From CAZICM01 sp964537685 (GTDB lineage Bacteria > Myxococcota_A > Polyangia > Polyangiales > Polyangiaceae), in NCBI GenBank assembly GCA_964537685.1, contig CAZICM010000084.1, positions 1 through 34,910 of the forward strand: a stretch of 34,910 nt of DNA, written 5' to 3'. The notes below the pieces were generated by a model. The model did not search any database. It was not told where the DNA came from and saw only the letters and a list, made by a program, of their open reading frames with translations. The position numbers were made by a program, and so were the translations under genes. Within the stretch, counting starts at the first letter, position 1, and the number at the start of each line of letters is the position of its first letter. Shown here one piece after another: positions 15,474-23,552 of the stretch.

Positions 15474-16439
15474 TTATGGATTTTTCGTGCAAATGGGCAT
15501 CGATGTTCCCGGGTAATTGACGCATAAAGGAAGCCCCAAGACCGACGAGCACGCGGCACATGGACAGCTCGAGCAGCCTACCGAAGATGCCGGCCTCCAA
15601 TCCACGCAATTGCCTGATGAGCATAGCTCGTCTGTGTCGCACCTGGCATTATCGCATTGCCCGCAATGTTCCACATCCGTGTTGTAATTAATGCAGCCAT
15701 CATCACACTTGAAATGTCCCGCCCCCATACAGTCATCGACGCAAGCGCCGCTTTCGCATAGATCGTTAATGCCGGAACAGAAGGTTCCCATCATCCCGCA
15801 GTTGTTTACATCCGTTTGCATATTGCGGCAGTCCCCATTGATCAGGGTAAAACCGGGCCTGCATTCGCATTGGCCATTCACACAATATTCATCGCTTTGG
15901 CATGATTTCCCGCACTGGCCGCAGTTGAGCGGATCATCCGTCAGCTTCGAGCACCAGGCGCCGCAGCATGACGCGCCCATCGGGCATACCGTGTTACATC
16001 CGCCGCATTGGCTTGGATTGGATTGATTTACATTGGTTTCGCATCCAGCCATGTTGGGATCGCAATCGGCCCAGCCGAAATTGCAAGAACCTACGGCGCA
16101 AGCACCGTCCACGCATATCTCATCCGCTTGAGGAAGATTGCATCCCGCGCAGGATCCATCGCCGCAACCAAACATCGGGTTTTCGATCGATACGCAACCC
16201 GGGCCTGGGCAATATTTTTCTTTAGCGCCGCACGACCCCGAAGATGTGGAAGCACTGCCGCTGGTGCTCGTCCCTCCGCCTCCCGAACCGGTGCCCGATG
16301 TCGATGTCCCCGCGCTGCTTTGAGGACCGTCAAAATCGTAGTCGTCCACACCGATGGCCACACTGCAGGCCCCCGCAAAAAAACAGCCGAGCGCAAACCA
16401 TGCCAATAACCGAATCCGGTGACGCCGATCCATCGCCAT
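15474..16439 (-). CDS. Cys-rich lipoprotein, cassette B
   Basis: 321 aa from the ATG at 16439; a TTG at 16445 sits closer to the GAGGAGG ribosome-binding site and is an alternative. The leader ends at FAGAC. A Gly/Ser/Thr linker (about 40-70) precedes a Cys-rich body with repeated CG.C...C......C units (CGGCNTVC, NCGQCGKSC, NCGMMGTFC, HCGQC) and a conserved end CVNYPGTSMPIC. It is a paralog of the protein at 19017-19958, matching in order and at both ends. It is the last gene of kinase cassette B and is likely an extracellular disulphide-rich ligand or sensor domain for the kinase pair (inference). Confidence 0.75.
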   Translation of the reverse strand: MAMDRRHRIRLLAWFALGCFFAGACSVAIGVDDYDFDGPQSSAGTSTSGTGSGGGGTSTSGSASTSSGSCGAKEKYCPGPGCVSIENPMFGCGDGSCAGCNLPQADEICVDGACAVGSCNFGWADCDPNMAGCETNVNQSNPSQCGGCNTVCPMGASCCGAWCSKLTDDPLNCGQCGKSCQSDEYCVNGQCECRPGFTLINGDCRNMQTDVNNCGMMGTFCSGINDLCESGACVDDCMGAGHFKCDDGCINYNTDVEHCGQCDNARCDTDELCSSGNCVDWRPASSVGCSSCPCAACSSVLGLPLCVNYPGTSMPICTKNP

Positions 16440-16454
16440 AACCAAAAATCCTCC

Positions 16455-17426
16455 TCAAAAACGGCCCACCACACCCGCCTGCCCAAGCCCAATCCACGGC
16501 CTCACATACGCCTCGGCCGGCGAAGGCTTGCCGGGCCTCAGCACAAGCAGCAGCGCACCCGCCGCAAGTCCCGCTCCACCCAACACAAATCCCGCGGTCG
16601 ACACATGCGCAAAAGTCCGCGCCGAATCCGCAATCGGCTTATTCGCCGGATCGCACTGCTTGGTCGGACATTTTTCCTCGAGCTCATTCATCTTTGAAAT
16701 GGCCAGCCCGCCCATCACCGAACCCAGCACCAGCCCCGCACCGCCCACTCCAAACCCAACATAAGCCGGCCATGCGCCGCCTTGAGACGAAGGCGTTTCA
16801 GGCTTGTTTTCCTGGGCCGCCCCGCTCTCCCACACCAAAGCCACATCCAGCGCATCGCCCTCTTTCACCTGCACCCGCTCGCTTTTATCCCCCTTGGGCG
16901 ATGACGCTTGCACCGTGTGCTCACCCGGATCGACATCCACAGGCCCCGCGCGCCAATCCGCTTTCTCGTTGTCCACAAGCACATTCACACTGCCCGCATC
17001 CGCACCCGAAACCGAAATCTTCAGCTTTGGAATGCGAGGCTCGAGCTCGGCAAGTTCTTTCTTCGCATCTTGCTGCGCTTCCAAAAAAGCCTCCGGCGCA
17101 TAATTCGCCAAGACTTCATCTGTCACTTTTTTATAGTGTTTCTTCGCAAGAACCAGCTTGCCCATCTCGGCATAAGCCCGCGCCATCAAATAAAAATGCG
17201 TGGGCGCGTGAAATCGCTCTTCGGCTTGTTCAAAGCGTGAAATCGCTTCGCTGTAACGCTTGGCCTCGAGCAGATCGATACCCTTTTCTGCGAGCGCGCG
17301 AGCTCCCTCTTTATCGCGCCCCGCCTGCCCCTTTTGAGCCAATGCAAAGCTGGGCGTGGCCCACAAAGTCAGCGAGAACGCCAACACACCAAGCCATCGC
17401 GCCTGCACCGCTGTCTTAATAGCCAA
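16455..17426 (-). CDS. TPR/PEGA membrane protein, cassette B
   Basis: 323 aa. It starts at a TTG that overlaps the end of kinase B by 11 bases; no ATG or GTG alternative keeps the signal peptide. Signal peptide about 1-30 (cut near ALAQ). TPR-like helices (about 42-120: GIDLLEAKRYSEAISRFEQA) are followed by a PEGA-like domain (about 133-205: PKLKISVSG...VDVDPGEHTVQASSP). Two TM segments (about 222-246 and 283-306) flank a loop with a Cys pair (EKCPTKQC). It is a close paralog of the protein at 19996-21000. The translational overlap implies fixed stoichiometry with the kinase. Probably an envelope partner of the kinase. Confidence 0.8.
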   Translation of the reverse strand: MAIKTAVQARWLGVLAFSLTLWATPSFALAQKGQAGRDKEGARALAEKGIDLLEAKRYSEAISRFEQAEERFHAPTHFYLMARAYAEMGKLVLAKKHYKKVTDEVLANYAPEAFLEAQQDAKKELAELEPRIPKLKISVSGADAGSVNVLVDNEKADWRAGPVDVDPGEHTVQASSPKGDKSERVQVKEGDALDVALVWESGAAQENKPETPSSQGGAWPAYVGFGVGGAGLVLGSVMGGLAISKMNELEEKCPTKQCDPANKPIADSARTFAHVSTAGFVLGGAGLAAGALLLVLRPGKPSPAEAYVRPWIGLGQAGVVGRF

Positions 17427-18906
17427 GCCGAACCCTCTTCTTTGCCGTCGATGTCGCCGTGGGCTGCGCCGCGGACTGCACAGTCACAGAAGCCTTGCTT
17501 TTCGCGCTGGATACATCTTTTTTCTTGGGTGCACCCGGAGCCTCATCCGCCGCAGACGTGTCCGCAGGCGCGGCCGGTGCCGATGCGGAAAGCGCTGCGA
17601 CCGCCGTTGTGGAAGGCGCCGCGGATGCCGTCGATTCAAGCGGAACGGGCGGCAAAGCTGATGTCGCAAGCGCAGCCCCCACGGCTTCTTCCACAGGATC
17701 GGATCGCATAAGAAACACAGCCAGCACAGCCCCGATCCCAAAGAGCGCCGCCAGTCCCACACCCACGGCCACACGCTTCGATCGCTGCTTTTCCCGGCCG
17801 AAATACCCTGTATCCATCGCATCCGCGGGAGCCTGTGCGGTGCTCGCGGCGATGAAGGAAGGTGGAATCGGCGTCAGCATCGGCGAAGGCGTGGCAGACA
17901 TCGGCGCCGGTGTTGCGCCTCCCGCATCATGGGTTGTCAGCGCAGTTAAAACCGGCGCCGACATCAACGTCGCCTTCACCGGCACAGGAGCGGCGGACAT
18001 CGCCAAATCGGCCGAAGACATACGCTGCGAAGGCGCTGAAAACCACGCGCCAAACGAAGGCTCACCGATCACGTTAAAGAATTCTGTCGCAAGCTCGCGC
18101 GCCGTTTGAAATCGATCCTTGGGATCGCGCGCAAACGCCTTATCAAAAAAAACATCCAGCTCCTTCGGCAAATCCGGAGCGACATCGGTTGCCTTCTCGG
18201 GCTTGGTTGTTGACACCTTCACCAACACTTCGCCCATGCCTTCGCCCTCATAGGCATTGCGCCCCGTGATCGCGCGATACGCAATCGCCGCCAGCGACCA
18301 CAAATCCGATCGGTGATCCACCGTCTTCGCTCCATGCGCCTGTTCTGGACTCATGTAGTGAGGCGAACCAATCAACTCTCCGGTCTTTGTTTCCCCTGCC
18401 TCACCGCTGATCTTCGCGATACCAAAATCGAGAATCTTCACGACCTCGCCTTCATCCCCCCTCGCGATAAACACATTACGGGGTTTGAGATCGCGGTGAA
18501 CAATGCCTGCTTCGTGAGCTTTTTGTAAGCCTTTTGCCATTTGAGCGAGCAGCGGAGCAAATGCCCGCACATCGATACGGCGCTCCCGCTTAAAGCGATC
18601 GGCCAAGTCCTCGCCCTCAACGAGCTCCATCACCAAATAAGGCAAATCGTCGTCGATTCCATAATCAAAAACCTGCACAACATGAGGGCTTTTAAGAATG
18701 GCGGCGGCCTTGGCTTCGCGCTCAAAACGGGAGCGGGCACTCGCGCTTTCGGCCAGCAGCGCGGCGATAAACTTCACTGCAACAGGCGTATGAAGCTGCG
18801 TATGATAAGCGAGCCACACACTGCCCATGCCGCCTCGACCAAGCGGTTTTTCCAGGCGATATTTACCGCCGACGACGAGACCTTTGGCCGGAGTGCTCAC
18901 GGTCAC
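17416..18906 (-). CDS. Ser/Thr protein kinase with one TM, cassette B
   Basis: 496 aa from a GTG at 18906; TTG at 18909 and GTG at 18900 are alternatives. The catalytic domain has all key residues: Gly-rich loop GRGGMGSV, Lys45, Glu64, HRD 137-139 (HRDLKPRN), DFG 160-162 and YMSPEQ. It is an RD kinase of the PknB/Hanks type and probably autophosphorylates in the activation loop (ETKTGELIG). A long Ala/Pro/Ser-rich linker leads to one TM (about 377-399) and a low-complexity outer tail of about 95 residues ending in RLGY. It heads cassette B and is closely similar to kinase A at 20990. Substrates unknown. Confidence 0.9.
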   Translation of the reverse strand: MTVSTPAKGLVVGGKYRLEKPLGRGGMGSVWLAYHTQLHTPVAVKFIAALLAESASARSRFEREAKAAAILKSPHVVQVFDYGIDDDLPYLVMELVEGEDLADRFKRERRIDVRAFAPLLAQMAKGLQKAHEAGIVHRDLKPRNVFIARGDEGEVVKILDFGIAKISGEAGETKTGELIGSPHYMSPEQAHGAKTVDHRSDLWSLAAIAYRAITGRNAYEGEGMGEVLVKVSTTKPEKATDVAPDLPKELDVFFDKAFARDPKDRFQTARELATEFFNVIGEPSFGAWFSAPSQRMSSADLAMSAAPVPVKATLMSAPVLTALTTHDAGGATPAPMSATPSPMLTPIPPSFIAASTAQAPADAMDTGYFGREKQRSKRVAVGVGLAALFGIGAVLAVFLMRSDPVEEAVGAALATSALPPVPLESTASAAPSTTAVAALSASAPAAPADTSAADEAPGAPKKKDVSSAKSKASVTVQSAAQPTATSTAKKRVRLGY

Positions 18907-18919
18907 CAAACCTGCTTAT

Positions 18920-18935
18920 GCACCGCGCTCGGTGC
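18920..18935. repeat. 6-bp GC-rich dyad upstream of kinase B
   Basis: GCACCG (18920-18925) and CGGTGC (18930-18935) are perfect reverse complements with a 4-base loop. The dyad lies 13 bases upstream of the kinase B start, between the two cassettes. There is no T-run after it on the minus strand, so it is a leader hairpin or protein site more likely than a terminator. No equivalent is seen before kinase A. Confidence 0.35.
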
Positions 18936-19016
18936 GTCTCAACAAAATGGCGTGAATGACCTTAACAAGAATACCCATGAGCGGGAAGAACAAAGCTGAG
19001 GCCGGGAACGCGATGT

Positions 19017-19958
19017 TCAGGGATTGAGCAAGCACAGAGGTATCATTGTGCCTGGGTAGTAGATACACGAGGTGGATCCCATCGGGTTGGGGCAGTCGGC
19101 GCAGGGACACGAGCTGCAATTATAAACTGCGGCTTTAATAAAGGGAATACAAGCGGACTCATAGCAAACTTGATTGTTAGCGCATGCCGTATTGCAATTT
19201 CCGCAGTACATTGAATTGGAAGTGATATCTACGCAGGCGCCCGCGCAATTGGTTAGCCCGGCGCCGCAAGATGCTTTGCAGGCGCCCGCTTCGCATACCT
19301 GCATAGCGGAGCAGGTATTGCCTGTCATACCGCAATTTTTAGGATCAGATTTTTGATCAATGCATTTTCCATTTACCAAGGTAAGCCCGGGCTTGCAGGT
19401 GCAGGTTGAATTGGCACACCACACCTGGCTGCCCTGGCAAACCATTCCGCATCCTCCGCAGTTATTTGGGCTGCCCACGAGATCGGCGCATTGGACAGAA
19501 ATGGGATCCATCCCTGGACAGCAGGTGCTATTTCCCGGACAGATTTCCCCGCAACCTCCGCAATTCTTGGCATCGGTGCCATCGATAGTCGTTTCGCAGC
19601 CCGGCACATTGGTATCGCAATCGGCTGATGGAAAGGGACATGTGCTATCCGCGCATATGCCCATTGAACAGGTCGGTCCAGCGCTGCCTCCACTCGATGG
19701 ACATGCCTCACATGTCGGCGAAGCGCAGCCATAATTAGGATCATCCAGCGGCACACATTGACCAAAGCAATCTTTGCTATCGGCGCCGCATGACATTGTT
19801 CCCGTCGTACCGGTGGTCACGCCCACGCCGGTCTCGCCTCCTTGCCCCAGCGTTTCTTCATCAAAAGAAAAATCACCAATGCCATTCAGCGCATTACAAG
19901 CGCCTCCAGCCAAGATGGCCGAAGCCAGAACCAGCGCCGTCCATTCGCGGTGTTTCAT
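19017..19958 (-). CDS. Cys-rich lipoprotein, cassette A
   Basis: 313 aa. The leader ends at LAGGAC (Cys21), a weak lipobox. A short Gly/Thr linker precedes the Cys-rich body (CFGQCVPLDDPNYGC, NCGGCGEIC, NCGGCGMVC, CTCKPGLTLVNGKC, YCGNCNTAC) and the end CIYYPGTMIPLC. It is the paralog of the cassette B protein, sharing the NCG repeats, the C.C.PG.TL.NG.C motif and the YPGT..P.C end. GAGGGG precedes the ATG. It is the last gene of cassette A; 110 bases separate it from kinase B. Likely extracellular; ligand unknown. Confidence 0.75.
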   Translation of the reverse strand: MKHREWTALVLASAILAGGACNALNGIGDFSFDEETLGQGGETGVGVTTGTTGTMSCGADSKDCFGQCVPLDDPNYGCASPTCEACPSSGGSAGPTCSMGICADSTCPFPSADCDTNVPGCETTIDGTDAKNCGGCGEICPGNSTCCPGMDPISVQCADLVGSPNNCGGCGMVCQGSQVWCANSTCTCKPGLTLVNGKCIDQKSDPKNCGMTGNTCSAMQVCEAGACKASCGAGLTNCAGACVDITSNSMYCGNCNTACANNQVCYESACIPFIKAAVYNCSSCPCADCPNPMGSTSCIYYPGTMIPLCLLNP

Positions 19959-19995
19959 ACAAAAAACCCCTCGATTTTTTTAAATCAATACCAAG

Positions 19996-21000
19996 CTAAA
20001 ACTGTCCCGATACACCCGCACTACCGATACCAAGCTGAGGCGATATCTTGAAAGCCGCCGCTGCCGAGTTTCCAAATGGCCGGACAATTGCGAAGATTGT
20101 ACCTGTCACAATGCCCGCTCCGCCCAAAACAAAACCTACCGTGGATAGATTGCCAAAGAATCTGCCATCATTGGCCACAGGAACGGCCGACGCAGGGCAG
20201 CGATTGTTGGGGCATAGCTCTTTTAATTGATCGACTTTAGAAAACGATAAAACGCCAAAGGCGGCCCCTGCGCCGACACCCAGCGCGCCAACCCCAAAAG
20301 AAAGCAATGCCGGCCATAGCGGCCCAGGCTCCGCGCCAGACCCATTGCGCCCAGCGTGATCGCTTCCCTTGGCCGGCTCTCCGCCCGCAAATTCAAAGCG
20401 CACTTCCAACACATCCGAAGCCTCGATTTTCAGCGTGCGGGACTGCTCGTTTCCCGACTTGCTCACCGCTTCGATAATATGCTCGCCCGGATCGACTTCA
20501 ACCGGGCCCGCCTGCCATTCAACCCGCTGTCCATCCACCCTCACATCCACCGAATCCGCCGCCCCGCCCTGTACCAAGATACGGAATTTGGGTATGCTAA
20601 GCGATAGATCGCTAAGCTCCTTGCCAGCATCGGCCTGAGCCTTATGAAAAGCATCCGGCGCATAGTTTGGAATATTTTCGCCGATGACGGCCTGATAATG
20701 TTTTTTGGCCGATATCCATTTGCCCATCTGACGGTAAGCGCGTGCCATAAAGAGCAAATGCGTCGGCGCATGAAACCGGGCCTCGGCCTTTTCAAAGTGG
20801 GCAATCGCGTCGGCGTATTTCTTCTTGCCCATCAGCTCTAGGCCCTTGGTCGCGAGAGCGCGCGCCGCATCTCTATTTTTTGCGACTTCGGCCGGACTTT
20901 CCTTTGGCTGGGCCGGCGCCGAACAAGGGCTGAACAGCAATACAAGCCCAAGCGAGGTGGCCGCAATGATATTGAAGGGCAGCAAGGACTTAGTAGCCAA
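19996..21000 (-). CDS. TPR/PEGA membrane protein, cassette A
   Basis: 334 aa. It starts at a TTG overlapping kinase A by 11 bases, in the same way as in cassette B. Signal peptide about 1-31. TPR-like helices (about 45-125: GLELMGKKKYADAIAHFEKA), PEGA-like domain (about 138-205: PKFRILVQGG...VEVDPGEHIIEAVSK), then two TM segments (about 232-255 and 292-318) around a loop with a Cys pair (ELCPNNRCP). It is the paralog of the cassette B protein at 16455 and shares its architecture with the protein at 166. It probably acts as the envelope partner of kinase A. Confidence 0.8.
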   Translation of the reverse strand: MATKSLLPFNIIAATSLGLVLLFSPCSAPAQPKESPAEVAKNRDAARALATKGLELMGKKKYADAIAHFEKAEARFHAPTHLLFMARAYRQMGKWISAKKHYQAVIGENIPNYAPDAFHKAQADAGKELSDLSLSIPKFRILVQGGAADSVDVRVDGQRVEWQAGPVEVDPGEHIIEAVSKSGNEQSRTLKIEASDVLEVRFEFAGGEPAKGSDHAGRNGSGAEPGPLWPALLSFGVGALGVGAGAAFGVLSFSKVDQLKELCPNNRCPASAVPVANDGRFFGNLSTVGFVLGGAGIVTGTIFAIVRPFGNSAAAAFKISPQLGIGSAGVSGQF

Positions 21001-22393
21001 GGTCTGGATTTTCAGCGGGGGTGTCCGCTTTGGGTTGAGGAGCCGAGGCCGAGGGTGGGGCTAAAACCGCTTTTCCAGGCCGCCGGGCAACCGAGCTTGG
21101 GGCGAGGGCAGAAGCTTCCGCGGAAGGCTGAGAAATCGCCGCGGGAGGAGCCGTAGATGCGCTGCTGGACGCATTGGGCTGAGCAGACCGGGAAGGCTCG
21201 GAGGCTGTAACAAGCGCGGGAGCCTGCGATTCAGCCGCGGAAGCCGGCGAAGAAAGCGCGCGCGACTTCAGCGAAAAGACATAAAAGGCAGCGCCCCCGC
21301 CCACGAAAACCAGCGCCAGCCCAAGACCAATCAACACATCCCAAGCCCGCTTGGGGCGCGGAGCCACCGGCATACGCTGACCCGATCCATACGTTTTATC
21401 GCCGGGCACAGGCGTATGCATCGGCGCGGGCGTAACCGAATAGGACGCCGGGCCGGCATCTCCAAAACCCGCGCCGCTGGGAGAAGAAATAGGTCCGCCG
21501 CCGACATTTGGCATGCGCACCGAACGCGCGCCGCCCGCGGACCAAGGCTCGGAATCACCGGCCAGCACAGCAAAAGCTCTCACAAATTCTTGCACCGACT
21601 GAAAGCGCTGATTGCGATCGCGAGCGAACGCTTTTTCAAAAAAGCGATCGACCTCCGGCGAAAGCCCGGGCGCGACAGAGCTTGGAAGAGCCGGTTTTTC
21701 AAGCGCGATCTTCATGATGATATCGCCGATACCCTCTCCCGAAAAAGCGAGCTCGCCTGTCAGCGCGCGGTACGCGATGGCCGACAGCGACCACAAATCG
21801 CTTCGCTGATCGATGTCTCGTTCGCCCCGCGCTTGCTCTGGACTCATGTACTGAGGCGAACCGACCAACTCGCCCGTCGTCGTATGCCCGAGCTCACCGC
21901 TGATTTTCGCAACGCCAAAATCAAGGATCTTGACCATCTCACCTTCATCGGTGGCGGCGATAAAAATATTTCTGGGCTTGAGATCGCGGTGAACAATGCC
22001 GGCATCATGCGCTTTTTGAAGCCCTTTTGCGATCTGCACAAGAATCGGCCAAAGCTCCGCGGGAGACATTTTGCGAACGCGCTTTAAACGATCGGACAAA
22101 TCCTCTCCGACAAACAACTCCATCACCAAATACGGCACTTCGTCTTCCACGCCAAAATCGAGCACCTGAACGACATAAGGACTTCGGAGCAGCGCCGTTG
22201 CCCGTGCCTCCCGCTCAAAGCGCGCCCGGGCGCTCTCGCTGTGAAGCAGCGTCTTGGCCATAAATTTAAGGGCGAAAGGCGTGCCGATTTGAGCGTGATG
22301 CGCACGCCAAACACTGCCCATTCCGCCGCGGGCGAGCGGCTCGTCGAGGCAGTATTTCCCGCCGATAATTTGGCCGGAATGGAGTTGAGTCAC
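20990..22393 (-). CDS. Ser/Thr protein kinase with one TM, cassette A
   Basis: 467 aa, GTG start with no obvious ribosome-binding site. Fully active-looking Hanks kinase: Gly-rich loop ARGGMGSV, Lys43, Glu62, HRD 135-137 (HRDLKPRN), DFG 158-160, YMSPEQ and the DQRSDLWS helix-F motif. A Pro/Gly-rich linker, one TM (about 351-375) and a Ser/Ala/Pro-rich outer tail ending in LGY follow. The kinase domain is nearly collinear with kinase B (motif spacing identical), so one is a duplicate of the other. It is the first gene of cassette A and divergent from the gene at 22604. Regulation may involve the dyad in the shared upstream region. Confidence 0.9.
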   Translation of the reverse strand: MTQLHSGQIIGGKYCLDEPLARGGMGSVWRAHHAQIGTPFALKFMAKTLLHSESARARFEREARATALLRSPYVVQVLDFGVEDEVPYLVMELFVGEDLSDRLKRVRKMSPAELWPILVQIAKGLQKAHDAGIVHRDLKPRNIFIAATDEGEMVKILDFGVAKISGELGHTTTGELVGSPQYMSPEQARGERDIDQRSDLWSLSAIAYRALTGELAFSGEGIGDIIMKIALEKPALPSSVAPGLSPEVDRFFEKAFARDRNQRFQSVQEFVRAFAVLAGDSEPWSAGGARSVRMPNVGGGPISSPSGAGFGDAGPASYSVTPAPMHTPVPGDKTYGSGQRMPVAPRPKRAWDVLIGLGLALVFVGGGAAFYVFSLKSRALSSPASAAESQAPALVTASEPSRSAQPNASSSASTAPPAAISQPSAEASALAPSSVARRPGKAVLAPPSASAPQPKADTPAENPDLGY

Positions 22394-22482
22394 GGGTTAC
22401 CGACGATATCAAAGCTGCGCTCAAAACGGAATCGTGTGCGGAATGTTTTTGTTTTGGCCGTATTTCAAAGGCGCCGTCAGGT

Positions 22483-22499
22483 AGGACATATTCTGTCCT
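22483..22499. promoter_or_regulatory. Inverted repeat in the divergent intergenic region, possible operator
   Basis: AGGACA-TATTC-TGTCCT is a perfect 6-bp dyad with a 5-base centre. A further TCCT half-site follows at 22503-22506. It lies 90 bases upstream of kinase A and 105 bases upstream of the plus-strand gene at 22604, within a 210-base spacer, a good place for a shared operator. No known regulator consensus is claimed. An RNA hairpin is the alternative. Confidence 0.35.
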
Positions 22500-22603
22500 T
22501 CGTCCTAAAAAAAACTCTCGCGAAACAGGCAGCGAATGACAATGATACCCGTCCAAGGAATACGGAAACCCAAACGACGAATACGAAGACTGGAGCTACA
22601 ACA

Positions 22604-22912
22604 ATGGCAGAGCACACCTTGATGTTGGAGACCGTGGATGGACGCGCCCCGGCTCCTTCGCTTCCTGAGTTCTTGTACACCTATGCCTCGCCCAACTTCC
22701 TTTCAGAAACGATTAGATTCGGATACTCCTGTGAACACCGCCTGGATATTGGCCCAGGCCAAATGCATCCCGACAGCGTGCATGAATTTCCTTTCGATGG
22801 AGACGAGAACCGCTGCCGGGCCTGTGTTGCAGGTACTTGTGTTCAGCGGGTAGAAATGAGGCCCGAGGGTTATTTGCTTGTGGTTCACGACTGCCGGAAT
22901 GAATTAAGCTAA
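22604..22912 (+). CDS. Small Cys-containing protein of unknown function
   Basis: 102 aa from the ATG at 22604, which is preceded by GGAG at 22592-22595. The longer frame from 22241 lies over the kinase gene. No signal peptide or TM. The C-terminal half has several Cys (YSCEHR, CRACVAGTC, HDC) that could bind a metal; no family is recognised. It is followed after 7 bases by the YkgJ-like gene, so the two probably form an operon. The pair may share a metal-related function (inference). Confidence 0.65.
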   Translation: MAEHTLMLETVDGRAPAPSLPEFLYTYASPNFLSETIRFGYSCEHRLDIGPGQMHPDSVHEFPFDGDENRCRACVAGTCVQRVEMRPEGYLLVVHDCRNELS

Positions 22913-22919
22913 GGGGGCA

Positions 22920-23552
22920 ATGCCCAAGGCCCCGCCGTCCCGAGCGCAAACGATCGAATCCATCCCCCCAAAAGTCCGGCTTCACTTGGACGGCGCTCAC
23001 ACCCGGATTCACGCCGAACTCTGCATCCAATGTCCTCACAATCCCGCCGGCTGCTGTGCCGCTCCACCCGCGGTGGCATGGACCGATATTGGCCGAATTG
23101 CGTCGCTGGCTGGAATTGATTTCTTGCTCACTGAACTCGAACATGGGCGCCTAAAGCCCAGTCCGCTTGGCCTCTCAATTCAGCGGCAGCCCGCCTCCAG
23201 CTTGATGGACAGAGCAATGCCCACCCGCTGCATCTATTTAGGCCCCGCAGGCTGCACCCTCGGTGAACATCAGCGCTCGGCCACCTGTAACTACTATATT
23301 TGCGAAGAAGCCCTCGCCGAAGGGGGACCTGCAAAAACCATAAAACAAGCCAAGCGCGCCCACGAAAGCCTAAGCGCCTTCTATGCCCAATGCGATCTGG
23401 AACTTGGGCAACTCGTCCATTCCCGCCATCCAGATGGACCTCCATGGGATCGAGCTTTTCTTATCGTATTAAAAGAAGCCTTCGAACACCTACTGAAACG
23501 TCATTCCAACAAAATAAAAAGCCTCATGTCCCCATCTGTTTTACCAGAATAA
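22920..23552 (+). CDS. YkgJ-like Cys-cluster protein (metal-binding)
   Basis: 210 aa. An N-terminal cluster Cys35, Cys38, Cys45, Cys46 (CIQCPHNPAGCC) and a later cluster Cys104, Cys112, Cys123, Cys128 (CIYLGPAGC, ATCNYYIC) give the C..C......CC plus C..C arrangement of YkgJ/UPF0153-type proteins, thought to chelate zinc or iron. A helical C-terminus (about 140-200) follows. It is preceded by a strong GGGGG ribosome-binding site. Its stop abuts the stop of the convergent gene at 23553. Assignment to YkgJ is by Cys pattern only. Confidence 0.6.
   Translation: MPKAPPSRAQTIESIPPKVRLHLDGAHTRIHAELCIQCPHNPAGCCAAPPAVAWTDIGRIASLAGIDFLLTELEHGRLKPSPLGLSIQRQPASSLMDRAMPTRCIYLGPAGCTLGEHQRSATCNYYICEEALAEGGPAKTIKQAKRAHESLSAFYAQCDLELGQLVHSRHPDGPPWDRAFLIVLKEAFEHLLKRHSNKIKSLMSPSVLPE

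Noticed and set aside
18916..19119. Small hydrophobic open frame between the two cassettes
   Set aside because: Most of it is antisense-independent read-through beside the end of the cassette A lipoprotein gene. There is no ribosome-binding site before any start and no homolog in the equivalent place after cassette B.
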